Below, piece after piece: positions 45,162-53,633 of a stretch of 64,000 bases of DNA. This DNA is from Malikia spinosa (GTDB lineage Bacteria > Pseudomonadota > Gammaproteobacteria > Burkholderiales > Burkholderiaceae_C): positions 121,153 to 185,152 of the forward strand of contig NZ_PVLR01000024.1 in assembly GCF_002980625.1 (NCBI RefSeq), read 5' to 3'. The notes beneath the pieces are model-generated. The model ran no database searches. It had not been told where the DNA came from and saw only the letters and a program-made list of their open reading frames with translations. Each line of letters starts with the position of its first letter. The stretch's first letter is position 1. Position numbers and translations under genes: made by a program.

Positions 45162-47819
45162 TCATTCCTGCAGCGGCTTGAGCACGCGCTTCATGTCCGG
45201 TCCGTCCGGGTGTGGCAGCACCGAAAAGCCCAGGCTTGCCATCAGGCGCAGCATCTTCTCGTTGTCTGCCAGTACGTCGCCGACCATGTAGCGGTATGAC
45301 CGGTCGCGCGCGCAGTCCATCAGCGCGCCCATCAGCCGCCGGCCCAGTCCGCTGCGCTGCCAGCGGTCGTCGATCACCAGCGCGAACTCGACCGATTCCC
45401 CGTCGGCGGTCAGCGTGTAGCGCGCCGCGCCGATCTGCTGCGTCTCGCCGCCTTCCTCGGTCAGCGCGACCAGCGCCATCTCGCGGTCGTAGTCGACCTG
45501 GGTGAAGCGCGCCACCAGTGCCGGCGGCATTTCCTCCAGCCGTTCCATGAAGCGGTAGTAGCGCGACTCGGGCGACATGCGCTGGAAGAAATCCCGCATC
45601 AGTGCCGCGTCCTCGGGCTTTATCGCGCGCACCGTGACCCGGTGGCCCTCGCGCATCGGCCATTCCTGCGTCAGCTCGGACGGGTAGGGGTGGATCGCCA
45701 GATGCGCATAGCGGGCCTTGCCCGCGCCGAGCGCCGGGTCCATCGTGAGGCGCGCGCCCACCGCGGTCGCTCCGTCCTCGTCGGCCAGCAGGTCGATCGA
45801 CAGCTCGCGCAGCCAGGGCAGCTCGCACGCCAGGTTCGAGACCGCGAGCAGCGTGTTCTCGAGCGCCTGCCGGTTGACCGGTGGCCGCTGGCGGAACGCG
45901 TCGAGCGTGCGCGCGACACGCGTCGACTCGATCAGACGCTGCGCCAGGAAGCGGTTGAGCGGCGGCAGCGCCAGCGCGCGGTCCTGGTACAGGTCCATCG
46001 GGTCGCCGCCGGCGCCAAAGGCGATCACCGGCCCGAACACCGGATCGCGCAGCACGCCGATGCTGAGCTTGCGCGCGTGCGGCTGCTCGCGGTGGCGCTC
46101 GAGCGCGACGCCGCCGAGATGGCCGACATGGCCGCCGGGCTGGGACGCGCGCGCGGCCTCGACGAGGTCCTGGTAGGCCAGCCGCACCGATTCCAGGCTG
46201 CTCAAATTGACGCGCGCCAGCGCCGCATCGGCGGCCAGGTCCTGGCCTTCGAGCCGGATGTCGACCGGCAGCCCGAGCTGCTCGGCCATGAAGATGGCCT
46301 CGCTGGTCGAGCGCGCGATCGCCACCGGCGGCACCTCGATGCCAAAGCTGCGCAGCAGCGCGCGTGTCTCCAGCGCCGAAGGCACGCGCCGCTGCTCGGC
46401 CAGCAACTGGTCGGCCAGCACGCGCGCATTGCCGCTGCCGGCGCGCTCGTAGTCCTGGTCCGGGCTTGGTGCCTGCAGCAGCAGGTTCTGGTTGTCGTAG
46501 TAGCCCGAGATGTCGCTGAACAGCTCGACCGCGGTCTCGGGCGTGCCGAACACCGGCACGCCAGCTTCCACCAGCCGCTGGCGTGCCGCGCTGACCTGCG
46601 CGCCACCCATGAAGCAGCAGCAGACCGGCACCCGCGTGCTGCCGGCCAGCTCGACGATGCCTTGTGCCACGCGCTCGGGCTGCACCATCGCCAGCGGCGA
46701 GAGCACGACCAGCACCGCGCCGACCGATTCGTCGTCGCGCAGCGCGGCGATCGCCTGCAGGTAGCGCTCGGGCGTCGCGTCGCCACCGAGGTCGACCGGG
46801 TTGGCGCCGTTCCAGTCCCTCGGCAGGAATTTATTCAAGGTGGCAATGGTTGCTGCCGACAGCGCCGCCAACGGCACGCCGAGCGCGCGCGCCTTGTCCA
46901 CCGCCATCGCCGCCGGACCGGTGCCGTTGCTGACCACCGCCAGTCGCCCGCCGCGCGGCTTGAAACCGGTCGCCAGCGCCTTGGCGGCATGGAACAGCTG
47001 GTTGATGCCGCGCACCCGCACCACGCCGGCGCGGCGCACGGCGGCGTCGAACACCGCGTCTGCAGTCGCGTCGGCCGCTGGCGCGCCGAGCTCGCTCGAC
47101 TTGAACAGGATCACCGGCTTGCTGCGCGCGGCCGAGCGCAGCGCGCTGACGAAGCGGCGCGCGTCGCGTACCCGCTCGACATGCAGCAGGATGTAGCGCG
47201 TGCGCTCGTCGTGGACCATGAAATCCAGGACTTCGCCGAAATCGATGTCGAGCGCGTTGCCCAGCGACACGACCGAGGAGACGCCGATGCGGTTCAGCGT
47301 GGCCCAGTCGAGCACCGAGGCACACATCGCGCCCGACTGCGCGACCAGTCCGAGGTCGCCCGACAGCGGCGAGGTGTCGGTGAAGGTCGCGTTGAGTGCC
47401 AGCCTGGGTCGCACGATGCCGAGCGACTTCGGGCCCAGCAGGCGCACGCCCCAGTGCCGCCCGGCGTCGGCAATGCGCTTGTCGAGCGCTGACTGGCCGA
47501 CGGTCGCCGGGCTGGTCACGATGACCAGATGCCGGATGCCGGCCTGCGCGCATTGCTCGATGATCAGCGGCATGCTGCGCGGCGGCGTGGTCGCGATCGC
47601 CAGGTCGACCCGCGCGCCGATCTGCTCGACCGAGGCGACGCAGGGCTGGCCGAGCACCTCGCTGTGCCTGGGGTTGACCGCCCAGACCTTGCCCTTGTAG
47701 CCGCCTGCGATCACGTTGCGCAGGATCACATGGCCGATCGCGTCGGGCTTGTCGGAGGCGCCGATGATGGCCAGGCTTTGCGGCTCCAGCAGCGGCTTGA
47801 GATAGTGGTGGTTCGGCAT
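45162..47819 (-). CDS. Acetyl-CoA-synthetase-like / GNAT acetyltransferase fusion (Pat-like)
   Basis: An 885-residue protein: CoA-binding Rossmann domain (~10-130, LAIIGASDKPDAIGHVI), succinyl-CoA-ligase-like domains (~150-460), ATP-grasp-like part (~480-700), and a C-terminal GNAT domain (~725-880, VRAIKPEDAALMRDFFQRMSPES and QRSGLGRRLMGALM). This architecture is that of Pat, the lysine acetyltransferase that shuts off acyl-CoA synthetases. The usual GPNxxG loop reads GPKSLG here, and the ligase part may be non-catalytic. It is convergent with paaF. Confidence 0.87.
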   Translation of the reverse strand: MPNHHYLKPLLEPQSLAIIGASDKPDAIGHVILRNVIAGGYKGKVWAVNPRHSEVLGQPCVASVEQIGARVDLAIATTPPRSMPLIIEQCAQAGIRHLVIVTSPATVGQSALDKRIADAGRHWGVRLLGPKSLGIVRPRLALNATFTDTSPLSGDLGLVAQSGAMCASVLDWATLNRIGVSSVVSLGNALDIDFGEVLDFMVHDERTRYILLHVERVRDARRFVSALRSAARSKPVILFKSSELGAPAADATADAVFDAAVRRAGVVRVRGINQLFHAAKALATGFKPRGGRLAVVSNGTGPAAMAVDKARALGVPLAALSAATIATLNKFLPRDWNGANPVDLGGDATPERYLQAIAALRDDESVGAVLVVLSPLAMVQPERVAQGIVELAGSTRVPVCCCFMGGAQVSAARQRLVEAGVPVFGTPETAVELFSDISGYYDNQNLLLQAPSPDQDYERAGSGNARVLADQLLAEQRRVPSALETRALLRSFGIEVPPVAIARSTSEAIFMAEQLGLPVDIRLEGQDLAADAALARVNLSSLESVRLAYQDLVEAARASQPGGHVGHLGGVALERHREQPHARKLSIGVLRDPVFGPVIAFGAGGDPMDLYQDRALALPPLNRFLAQRLIESTRVARTLDAFRQRPPVNRQALENTLLAVSNLACELPWLRELSIDLLADEDGATAVGARLTMDPALGAGKARYAHLAIHPYPSELTQEWPMREGHRVTVRAIKPEDAALMRDFFQRMSPESRYYRFMERLEEMPPALVARFTQVDYDREMALVALTEEGGETQQIGAARYTLTADGESVEFALVIDDRWQRSGLGRRLMGALMDCARDRSYRYMVGDVLADNEKMLRLMASLGFSVLPHPDGPDMKRVLKPLQE

Positions 47820-48067
47820 GGTGGCGGGTCCTGGGGCTCAGCGTTTCACGATACCACTGGCAGGCGGTGTGTCATTGGCCTGATCGGGAGTCGAGCCGCG
47901 GATCGGCCACATTCATACCTTTTGAATCTGCAGTGATGCCAATAAGGTATCAATTTCACCATATTTAGGGTAAGTCCTAGGGGTGATTCAAGGGCAAACC
48001 CTGATCTCCCTTGACCCGGATCAAGGGTAAAGTCATGACACATTCTTTCAATCCCGAGGGTATATCT
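47820..48067. promoter_or_regulatory. Intergenic control region of the TRAP operon
   Basis: This 248-base gap between divergent genes holds three symmetric elements. They are ATACCTT/AAGGTAT arms (47915-47921 and 47944-47950, 22-base spacer), AGGGCAAACCCT (47991-48002), and CCCTTGA-CCCGGA-TCAAGGG (48008-48027). The first two are candidate operators. The third overlaps the ribosome-binding region of an alternative ATG at 48035 and could influence initiation. No clear sigma-70 hexamers stand out. Confidence 0.5.
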
Positions 48068-49105
48068 GTGAATCGTATTCTGAAAACGACAGCTCTGGCT
48101 GCAGGCCTGATGTGCGGCGTGTTCGCAACCCAGGCCCAGGCCCAGACCATCACGATCAAGGTCCACCATTTCCTGAACGCCAACTCGGTCCAGCACACCA
48201 CGATGCTCAAGACCTGGTGCGACAACATCGCCAAGGATTCCGCCAACCGTCTGCAGTGCCAGATCTTCCCGTCGATGCAGCTCGGCGGCACCCCGGCGCA
48301 GCTCTACGATCAGGCCCGTGATGGCGTGGCCGACGTGGTCTGGACCCTGCCTGGCTACACCTCGGGCCGTTTCCCCCGGATGGAAGTCTTCGAGCTGCCT
48401 TTCATGATGACAAATGCCGAGGCGACCAGCCGCGCTGCCTGGGATTACTACGAGAAGAACGCCAAGGACGAGTTCAAGGACACCAAGATCCTGGCGGTCC
48501 ATGTGCATGGTCCGGGCAACATCTTCACTTCCAAGAAGCAGATCAAGACCGTGGAAGACATCAAGGGCCTGAAGCTGCGCGCCCCGACCCGTCTGACCAC
48601 CAAGCTGCTGACCAGCCTGGGCGCGACCCCGGTCGGCATGCCGGTGCCGGCCGTGCCTGACGCGCTGTCCAAGGGTGTGATCGACGGCGCGGTGATTCCG
48701 TACCAGGTGGCGCCCTCGATCAAGATCGACGAGCTGACCAAGTTCACCGCCGAGACTGACCGCACCCAGCCGGCGCTCTACACCGCGCTGTTTGTTGTGC
48801 CGATGAACAAGGCCAAGTACGACTCGCTGCCGCCTGAGCTGCAGAAGGTCATCGACAAGAACTCCGGCCGTGAACTGTCGGCCTTCCTGGGCAAGACCCA
48901 GTCTGACGACGACATCCCGGGCAAGCAGAAGATCGTCGCCGCCAAGAACACCGTCACGGTGATTCCGCCGGCCGAACTCGAGAAGTGGATCCAGGCTTCC
49001 AGCAACGTCGACGACGAATGGGTGGCCGAGGTCACCAAGAAGGGCCTCGACGGCAAGGCTCTGCTGGCCGATGCCAGGGCATTGATCAAGAAGTACACCA
49101 AGTAA
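48068..49105 (+). CDS. TRAP transporter substrate-binding protein (DctP family)
   Basis: A 345-residue periplasmic receptor. The signal peptide is at residues 1-24 (NRILKTTALAAGLMCGVFATQAQA) with cleavage before QTITIKV. DctP features include GGTPAQLYDQARDGVADVVW and LKLRAPTRLTTKLLTSLGATPVGMP, with the Arg that anchors a ligand carboxylate. The GTG at 48068 has GAGGG at 7-base spacing and gives a clean signal peptide; an ATG at 48035 is a weaker option. It is the first gene of a full P-Q-M set, so it imports an organic (probably aromatic or dicarboxylic) acid. Confidence 0.92.
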   Translation: MNRILKTTALAAGLMCGVFATQAQAQTITIKVHHFLNANSVQHTTMLKTWCDNIAKDSANRLQCQIFPSMQLGGTPAQLYDQARDGVADVVWTLPGYTSGRFPRMEVFELPFMMTNAEATSRAAWDYYEKNAKDEFKDTKILAVHVHGPGNIFTSKKQIKTVEDIKGLKLRAPTRLTTKLLTSLGATPVGMPVPAVPDALSKGVIDGAVIPYQVAPSIKIDELTKFTAETDRTQPALYTALFVVPMNKAKYDSLPPELQKVIDKNSGRELSAFLGKTQSDDDIPGKQKIVAAKNTVTVIPPAELEKWIQASSNVDDEWVAEVTKKGLDGKALLADARALIKKYTK

Positions 49106-49193
49106 TCCTGATTGCGAGCCGACACCACGCCGGAGGCCACAAGCTTCCGCGTGGTGTTGTTTCTTTGACTTCCAACTTGCTGGAGCTTTTATC

Positions 49194-49679
49194 GTGCGAA
49201 TACTCGGTATGTTGGCCAAGCTGTGCGCCATCCTGGCCGGCTTGCTGCTGACCCTGATCACCCTGATCACCTGCTACAACCTTATCATGCGCAACTTCAT
49301 CGGCGAGTCGATGGTTGGCGCCTTCGAGCTGACCGCGGTGTCCACCGGCGCGGCGATCGCCCTGTTCATGCCGCTGGCGCAGGCGCGCCAGGGCCACATC
49401 ATTGTCGATTTCTTCACCACCGGCCTGAGCGATGCGCTCAACGCCAAGCTCGACCGCTTCGGCGCCCTGATGCTGAGCCTGGTGTTTGTCTTCCTGGCCT
49501 GGCGGGTCTCGATCGGCGGCATCAATGCCTACAACGCCGGCTCCCAGACCATGCTGATGGGCTTTCCCGAGTGGATCGTCTATGCCGCCATGGTGCCCCC
49601 CTTCATCGTGACCGCGCTGATCGGCTTGACCCAGACGGTTTTCGGCTTTGAATCCCTACAAAAAGAGCTCACCCCATGA
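49194..49679 (+). CDS. TRAP transporter small permease (DctQ)
   Basis: A 161-residue, four-helix membrane protein (hydrophobic segments near 8-28, 45-62, 87-106, 127-148). GTG 49194 is preceded by GGAG at 8-base spacing. Conserved features are NLIMRNFIGESMVGAFELTA and ALFMPLAQARQGHIIVDF. It overlaps the large permease by 4 bases. DctQ binds DctM and helps dock the loaded receptor. Confidence 0.93.
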   Translation: MRILGMLAKLCAILAGLLLTLITLITCYNLIMRNFIGESMVGAFELTAVSTGAAIALFMPLAQARQGHIIVDFFTTGLSDALNAKLDRFGALMLSLVFVFLAWRVSIGGINAYNAGSQTMLMGFPEWIVYAAMVPPFIVTALIGLTQTVFGFESLQKELTP

Positions 49680-50995
49680 CTCCCATTGAATTGGCCGGCA
49701 TCATTTTCGGCAGCATGCTGGTCTTCATGGCGATCCGGCTGCCGATCGCCATCAGCATGTTCCTGGCGGGCGCCACCGGCTACATCCTGCAGGCCGGCTG
49801 GTTGCCCTTTGCCGGCTTCATGAACACCCAGGCCTTCGCGCGCTTCGCGGGCTATGACCTGTCGGTGATTCCGCTCTTCATCCTGATGGGCTATTTCGCC
49901 ACCAAGGGCGGCATCAGCAAGGACCTGTTCTCCTTCGCTGCGGCGGTCATGGGGCGCTTTCGGGGCGGCCTGGCCATGGCTTCGCTGCTGGCTTGCGCGG
50001 CCTTCGGCGCCATCAGCGGCTCCTCGGTCGCCACCGCTGCGACCATCACCGGCGTGGCATTGCCCGAGATGAAGCGCCACGGCTACTCCGGCCGCCTGGC
50101 CACCGGCACGCTGGCTGCTGGCGGCACGCTGGGCATCCAGCTGCCGCCTTCGGTGGTGCTGGTGATCTACGCCATCCTGACCGAGCAGAACATCTCCAAG
50201 CTGTTCGCCGCCGCCGTGGTGCCTGGACTGATCGCGCTGTGCGGCTACATGCTGGCCGTGGCGATCTACGTGCGCGTGGTGCCCGGCCAGGCGCCCGAGG
50301 TCGATCCCAACCGCGAACCCATGACGCTGGCCAAGGTCATTGGCGTGCTGCCCATCATCACGATCTTCTCGCTCGTGTTCGGCGGCATCTATGGCGGCTT
50401 CTTCACCCCGACCGAAGGTGCAGCCGTCGGCGCGGCCTCGACCCTGCTGATCGCGATCTTCAAGCGCGAGATGACGGTTGCCAAGCTGATGGACTGCTTC
50501 CTCGGCACGGCGGCCAGCGCGGCCATGATCTTCCTGATCTTCATCGGCGCCGACACCATGAACGCGGCGCTGGCGATGACCCAGGTGCCGAATCAGCTCG
50601 CTGGTGTCGTCGGCAGCTGGGGCCTGCCGCCGCTGCTGGTGATCACCGCGATCCTGCTGTTCTATGTCGCGCTCGGCGCCGTGATGGACGAGATGTCGAT
50701 GCTGCTGCTGACGGTGCCGATCTTCTTCCCGATGGTGATGGGCCTGGACTTCGGCATGCCCAAGGACATGGTTGCGATCTGGTTCGGCATTATGGTGCTG
50801 ATGACGGTGGGCTTCGGACTGATTGCCCCGCCCGTGGGCCTGAACGTCTACGTGGTCAACGGCATGGCGCAGACGGTCCCGATGGCCGAGAGCTACAAGG
50901 GCGTGATGCCCTTCCTGATCAGCGACGTGCTGCGCACCATGCTGTTCCTGTTCTTCCCGATCATTCCGCTCTGGCTGGTGCAGTTCGCCAGCTGA
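49676..50995 (+). CDS. TRAP transporter large permease (DctM)
   Basis: A 439-residue permease with about 12 membrane segments, starting MTPIELAGIIFGSMLVFMAI. It contains PLFILMGYFATKGGISKDLF, GAISGSSVATAATI and GTLAAGGTLGIQLPPS, all typical of DctM, and performs sodium-driven transport. Overlaps dctQ and ends 26 bases before a bidirectional terminator. Confidence 0.96.
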   Translation: MTPIELAGIIFGSMLVFMAIRLPIAISMFLAGATGYILQAGWLPFAGFMNTQAFARFAGYDLSVIPLFILMGYFATKGGISKDLFSFAAAVMGRFRGGLAMASLLACAAFGAISGSSVATAATITGVALPEMKRHGYSGRLATGTLAAGGTLGIQLPPSVVLVIYAILTEQNISKLFAAAVVPGLIALCGYMLAVAIYVRVVPGQAPEVDPNREPMTLAKVIGVLPIITIFSLVFGGIYGGFFTPTEGAAVGAASTLLIAIFKREMTVAKLMDCFLGTAASAAMIFLIFIGADTMNAALAMTQVPNQLAGVVGSWGLPPLLVITAILLFYVALGAVMDEMSMLLLTVPIFFPMVMGLDFGMPKDMVAIWFGIMVLMTVGFGLIAPPVGLNVYVVNGMAQTVPMAESYKGVMPFLISDVLRTMLFLFFPIIPLWLVQFAS

Positions 50996-51021
50996 GCCGG
51001 ACTTCTTCACCCCAAAAAAAC

Positions 51022-51045
51022 GAGGCCCTTGACGGGCCTCTTTTT
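51022..51045 (+). terminator. Bidirectional Rho-independent terminator
   Basis: GAGGCCC-TTGAC-GGGCCTC (51022-51040) is followed by TTTTT on the + strand and preceded by AAAAAAA, giving a T-run on the - strand too. It ends the TRAP operon from the left and the DUF2783 operon from the right. Confidence 0.93.
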
Positions 51046-51068
51046 CTTGGAGTTGTAGCAGGTCGGAA

Positions 51069-51260
51069 TTACAGGTCGAGCAGGGCGGCTTGCAGCTGCT
51101 GCTGGAACAGCTCGGCGTCACCCAGCGCCTGGGCGTTGAGCAGCGCCAGCTTGACCAGGAACAGTTCGGTCTTGTCCTGGCCGGCCTGGTCGATGGCGTT
51201 GGCCAGGGCGTCGTAGACGGTTTCCAGGCCGTCGATCGTGAGGGCTTTTTGTGCAGTCAT
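51069..51260 (-). CDS. DUF2783 domain protein
   Basis: A 63-residue helical protein, starting MTAQKALTIDGLETVYDALANAIDQAGQDKTELFLVKLALL. DUF2783 proteins typically lie beside FAD-dependent aromatic monooxygenases in Burkholderiales, exactly as here (12 bases after the monooxygenase stop). A role as a small accessory subunit is plausible but untested. AGAGGAAAAAACC precedes the start. Confidence 0.85.
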   Translation of the reverse strand: MTAQKALTIDGLETVYDALANAIDQAGQDKTELFLVKLALLNAQALGDAELFQQQLQAALLDL

Positions 51261-51272
51261 GGTTTTTTCCTC

Positions 51273-52964
51273 TTACTGGGGCAGGGCGGTGTTGAGGGCG
51301 GCTTGCAGGCGCACCGCGTCGAGGGTCAGCCAGCGCGCGCAGACATGCTGGTCGGGGCGCAGCAGGTAGGCCGCGCCGCTGGCCTGCACGCCGTAGCGCT
51401 CGCGCAGATGGCCGTCGGCATCGGCGAAGGTCTGGTCGGCGCCGGCCACCGGCTGGGCCGCGCCGACCGCGGTCACGCGCAGCGCGATGCCCCTGGCGCG
51501 CGCCGCAGCCACCACTTGCTGCAGCGCGGCCGGAATCGCGTCGGCTGCGGTGAAGTAGAGCAGGTCGAAGCCGCCACCCAGGTGGTCGAGCAGGAAGTCG
51601 TTGGCCGCCAGCCGGACGTTCTGCGGCGGCGCGCCATGCGCCGGGCCGGCCTTGAACAGGCTGTTGTCGTCGCCGCGGCTGTTGAGCATCGAGTGGCTGT
51701 ACTCATGCGGGCGCGAGGTGCGCCAGTGATAGAGCGGGCGCACGAATTCCTGCGTCAGCGACAGCGACAGCACGGCGTCGCGCAGCAGCTGGAAGCCGCC
51801 GGCCGGCGGCGTCATGAAGCGGGTGCTCTTGCCGGCCTCGGCGATGATCTCGCGCGCCGCGCCGACGCGTTCGGCGCTGTAGTTGGCCAGCAGCTGCTGC
51901 CCGCCCAGGCCCTTGACCACATGCGCCAGCTGCCAGCCCAGCGACTGCGCGTCCTGGAACGCGGTGTTGGCGCCGCGCACGCCGAAGATCGGCAGCAGGT
52001 GGGCGGCGTCGCCGGTAAAGATCACGCTGCCGTGCACATAGTCGGGCAGGGTCAGGGTGCGGGCCGAGTAGACCGAGCTCCAGTCCAGCTCCCAGGGCTG
52101 GCCACCGAAACCGATCATTTCGAGCTGGGCGTCGATGCGGGCCTTGAGTGATTCCGGGCGCAGCGCTTGCTCGGGCGTCTCGCCAGCGGGCAGCTGGTAG
52201 TCGACGCGCCAGATGCCATTGGGCTCGCGGTGCATCAGGATGGTGTTGCCCGGGTTCCATTCGGGGTCGAAATAGGCCAGGCGCTCGGTCGGCAGCGGCA
52301 GGTCGATCTTGATGTCGGCGATCACGAAGAAGCCCTCGTACGACGCCCCTTCCATCTGCAGCTCCATCGCGCTGCGGATCGGCGAGCGGCCGCCGTCGGC
52401 GGCGACCACCCAGTCGCTCTCAAGCTGGTACTCGCCTTCGGGCGTGTCGACGGTGACGCGGGCGTAGCCGTCCTGCTGCTCGACCTGGACCACCTTGTTG
52501 CCCCAGCGGAAGTCGATCAGCGGATTGGCCTTGCAGGCGTCATGGAGGTATTCCTCCATGTACTGCTGCTGCACGTTGATGATCGGGAAGAAGCGGTCGT
52601 CCGGGTCGTGCGGCGCTTCCATGCGGAACACGCGCTGGCCGCGGTAGAACGAGTTGCCGAAGCGCCAGGGCAGGCCGCCTTCGGTCATGCGGTCGGCCAC
52701 GCCGACTTGCTGCAGGATTTCCATCGAGCGGCGGGTGAAGCAGATCGCGCGGCTGCCCTGCGAGAACTGCAGCTCGGCGCTCAGCACCACGCTGGCCACG
52801 CCGTGGCGCGCCAGTTCCAGCGCCGTCACCATGCCCGACGGGCCGGAGCCGACGATCACGACTTGCTGCCGTGGCTGGGCCGGATGCTGCGACGCCAGCC
52901 AGGGCTGGAACACCTGGTACTGGTAATAGATGGAAGGACGGGCTTCGGTGGTCGGTTGATGCAT
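51273..52964 (-). CDS. FAD-dependent aromatic monooxygenase (MhpA-like)
   Basis: A 563-residue flavoprotein hydroxylase. The dinucleotide motif is VVIVGSGPSGMVTALELARHG (~36-55), the DG motif is VVAADGGRSPIRSAM, and the GD motif is VIFTGDAAHLLPIFGVRGANTAFQDAQ. The C-terminal ~150 residues form a thioredoxin-like domain typical of phenol-type hydroxylases. It would hydroxylate a phenolic acid using NAD(P)H and O2, possibly a 3-hydroxyphenyl acid. Operon with marR upstream and DUF2783 downstream. The substrate is inferred only. Confidence 0.88.
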   Translation of the reverse strand: MHQPTTEARPSIYYQYQVFQPWLASQHPAQPRQQVVIVGSGPSGMVTALELARHGVASVVLSAELQFSQGSRAICFTRRSMEILQQVGVADRMTEGGLPWRFGNSFYRGQRVFRMEAPHDPDDRFFPIINVQQQYMEEYLHDACKANPLIDFRWGNKVVQVEQQDGYARVTVDTPEGEYQLESDWVVAADGGRSPIRSAMELQMEGASYEGFFVIADIKIDLPLPTERLAYFDPEWNPGNTILMHREPNGIWRVDYQLPAGETPEQALRPESLKARIDAQLEMIGFGGQPWELDWSSVYSARTLTLPDYVHGSVIFTGDAAHLLPIFGVRGANTAFQDAQSLGWQLAHVVKGLGGQQLLANYSAERVGAAREIIAEAGKSTRFMTPPAGGFQLLRDAVLSLSLTQEFVRPLYHWRTSRPHEYSHSMLNSRGDDNSLFKAGPAHGAPPQNVRLAANDFLLDHLGGGFDLLYFTAADAIPAALQQVVAAARARGIALRVTAVGAAQPVAGADQTFADADGHLRERYGVQASGAAYLLRPDQHVCARWLTLDAVRLQAALNTALPQ

Positions 52965-52985
52965 GGTCTGTCTCCGGTGGGACGT

Positions 52986-53477
52986 TCAGGATCGAAGGGA
53001 ATGCTGGATCAGGCGGTCGAACAAGGCGCTCAGGCTGGCTTGCTCGTCGGCGTCGAGGCAACCGAAGATTTCCTGGTTGCGCTTGTTGATCAGGGCCATG
53101 GTGCGGGCGAAGGCCTGGCGACCGGACTCGGTCAGCGTCAGCACCACGCCACGGGCATCACTGCTGTCGTGCTGCTTGCACACCAGGCCTAGGTCGACCA
53201 GGGCCTGGGCGGCGCGGCTGGCTTGGCCCTTGTTCAGGTTGGCCTGTTGCGCCAGGTCCTTGACCGACAGCGGCTCGAAGCTGCCGATGGTCGCCAGGCA
53301 GCGGCCGTCGCTGAGCGACAGGCCGGCTTCCCGCGGGTAGGCATGCTGGCTGTCCTGATCGGTCAGCTTGTGCAGCAGGTGCAGTCGGTAGGTCAGCGAG
53401 CGCTCGAGCGACGGCGCTGACGCCGGTGCGGGTGCGGGTGCGGGTGCGGAGTGGGTGTCATGGGGTCGGCGGGTCAT
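52986..53477 (-). CDS. MarR family transcriptional regulator
   Basis: A 163-residue winged-helix protein. The HTH is within LSVKDLAQQANLNKGQASRAAQALVDLGLV (~residues 70-100) and the wing follows with HDSSDARGVVLTLTESGRQ. The N-terminal ~30 residues are Pro/Ala repeats. First gene of the marR-monooxygenase-DUF2783 unit, so it probably represses it and is released by a phenolic ligand. A candidate operator lies 36 bases upstream. Confidence 0.9.
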   Translation of the reverse strand: MTRRPHDTHSAPAPAPAPASAPSLERSLTYRLHLLHKLTDQDSQHAYPREAGLSLSDGRCLATIGSFEPLSVKDLAQQANLNKGQASRAAQALVDLGLVCKQHDSSDARGVVLTLTESGRQAFARTMALINKRNQEIFGCLDADEQASLSALFDRLIQHSLRS

Positions 53478-53512
53478 GCGTGGCGTCCTGTCTTGCCTCG
53501 GATTCTAGTGAT

Positions 53513-53532
53513 AGTTGGTTGCGCACACAACT
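53513..53532. promoter_or_regulatory. Candidate MarR operator upstream of the marR-monooxygenase operon
   Basis: AGTTG-N10-CAACT (53513-53517 and 53528-53532), with a GTTG-N6-CAAC repeat partly nested inside. Size and position suit an autoregulatory MarR box. Symmetry is partial, so this is tentative. Confidence 0.4.
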
Positions 53533-53573
53533 GAGTGCTTACCCTGATGTCCGGCTGGATTAGTCAAGAACAA

Positions 53574-53599
53574 GGCCCGACCTGCAAGCAGATCGGGCC
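53574..53599 (-). terminator. Probable terminator of the orphan TRAP receptor gene
   Basis: Inverted arms 53574-53585 and 53588-53599 (GGCCCGAcCTGC with one mismatch) lie 35 bases beyond the stop. A weak T-rich tail (TTGTTCTT) follows on the - strand. A second hairpin, GCGGGA-N6-TCCCGC, lies just before it. Confidence 0.6.
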
Positions 53600-53633
53600 G
53601 GGCATCACGCGGGAACAGGGTCCCGCGCCGGGT

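Noticed and set aside
45642..47492. Long + strand frame opposite the Pat-like gene
   Set aside because: Arg/His/Gln-rich shadow with no motif; the - strand protein has four recognisable domains.
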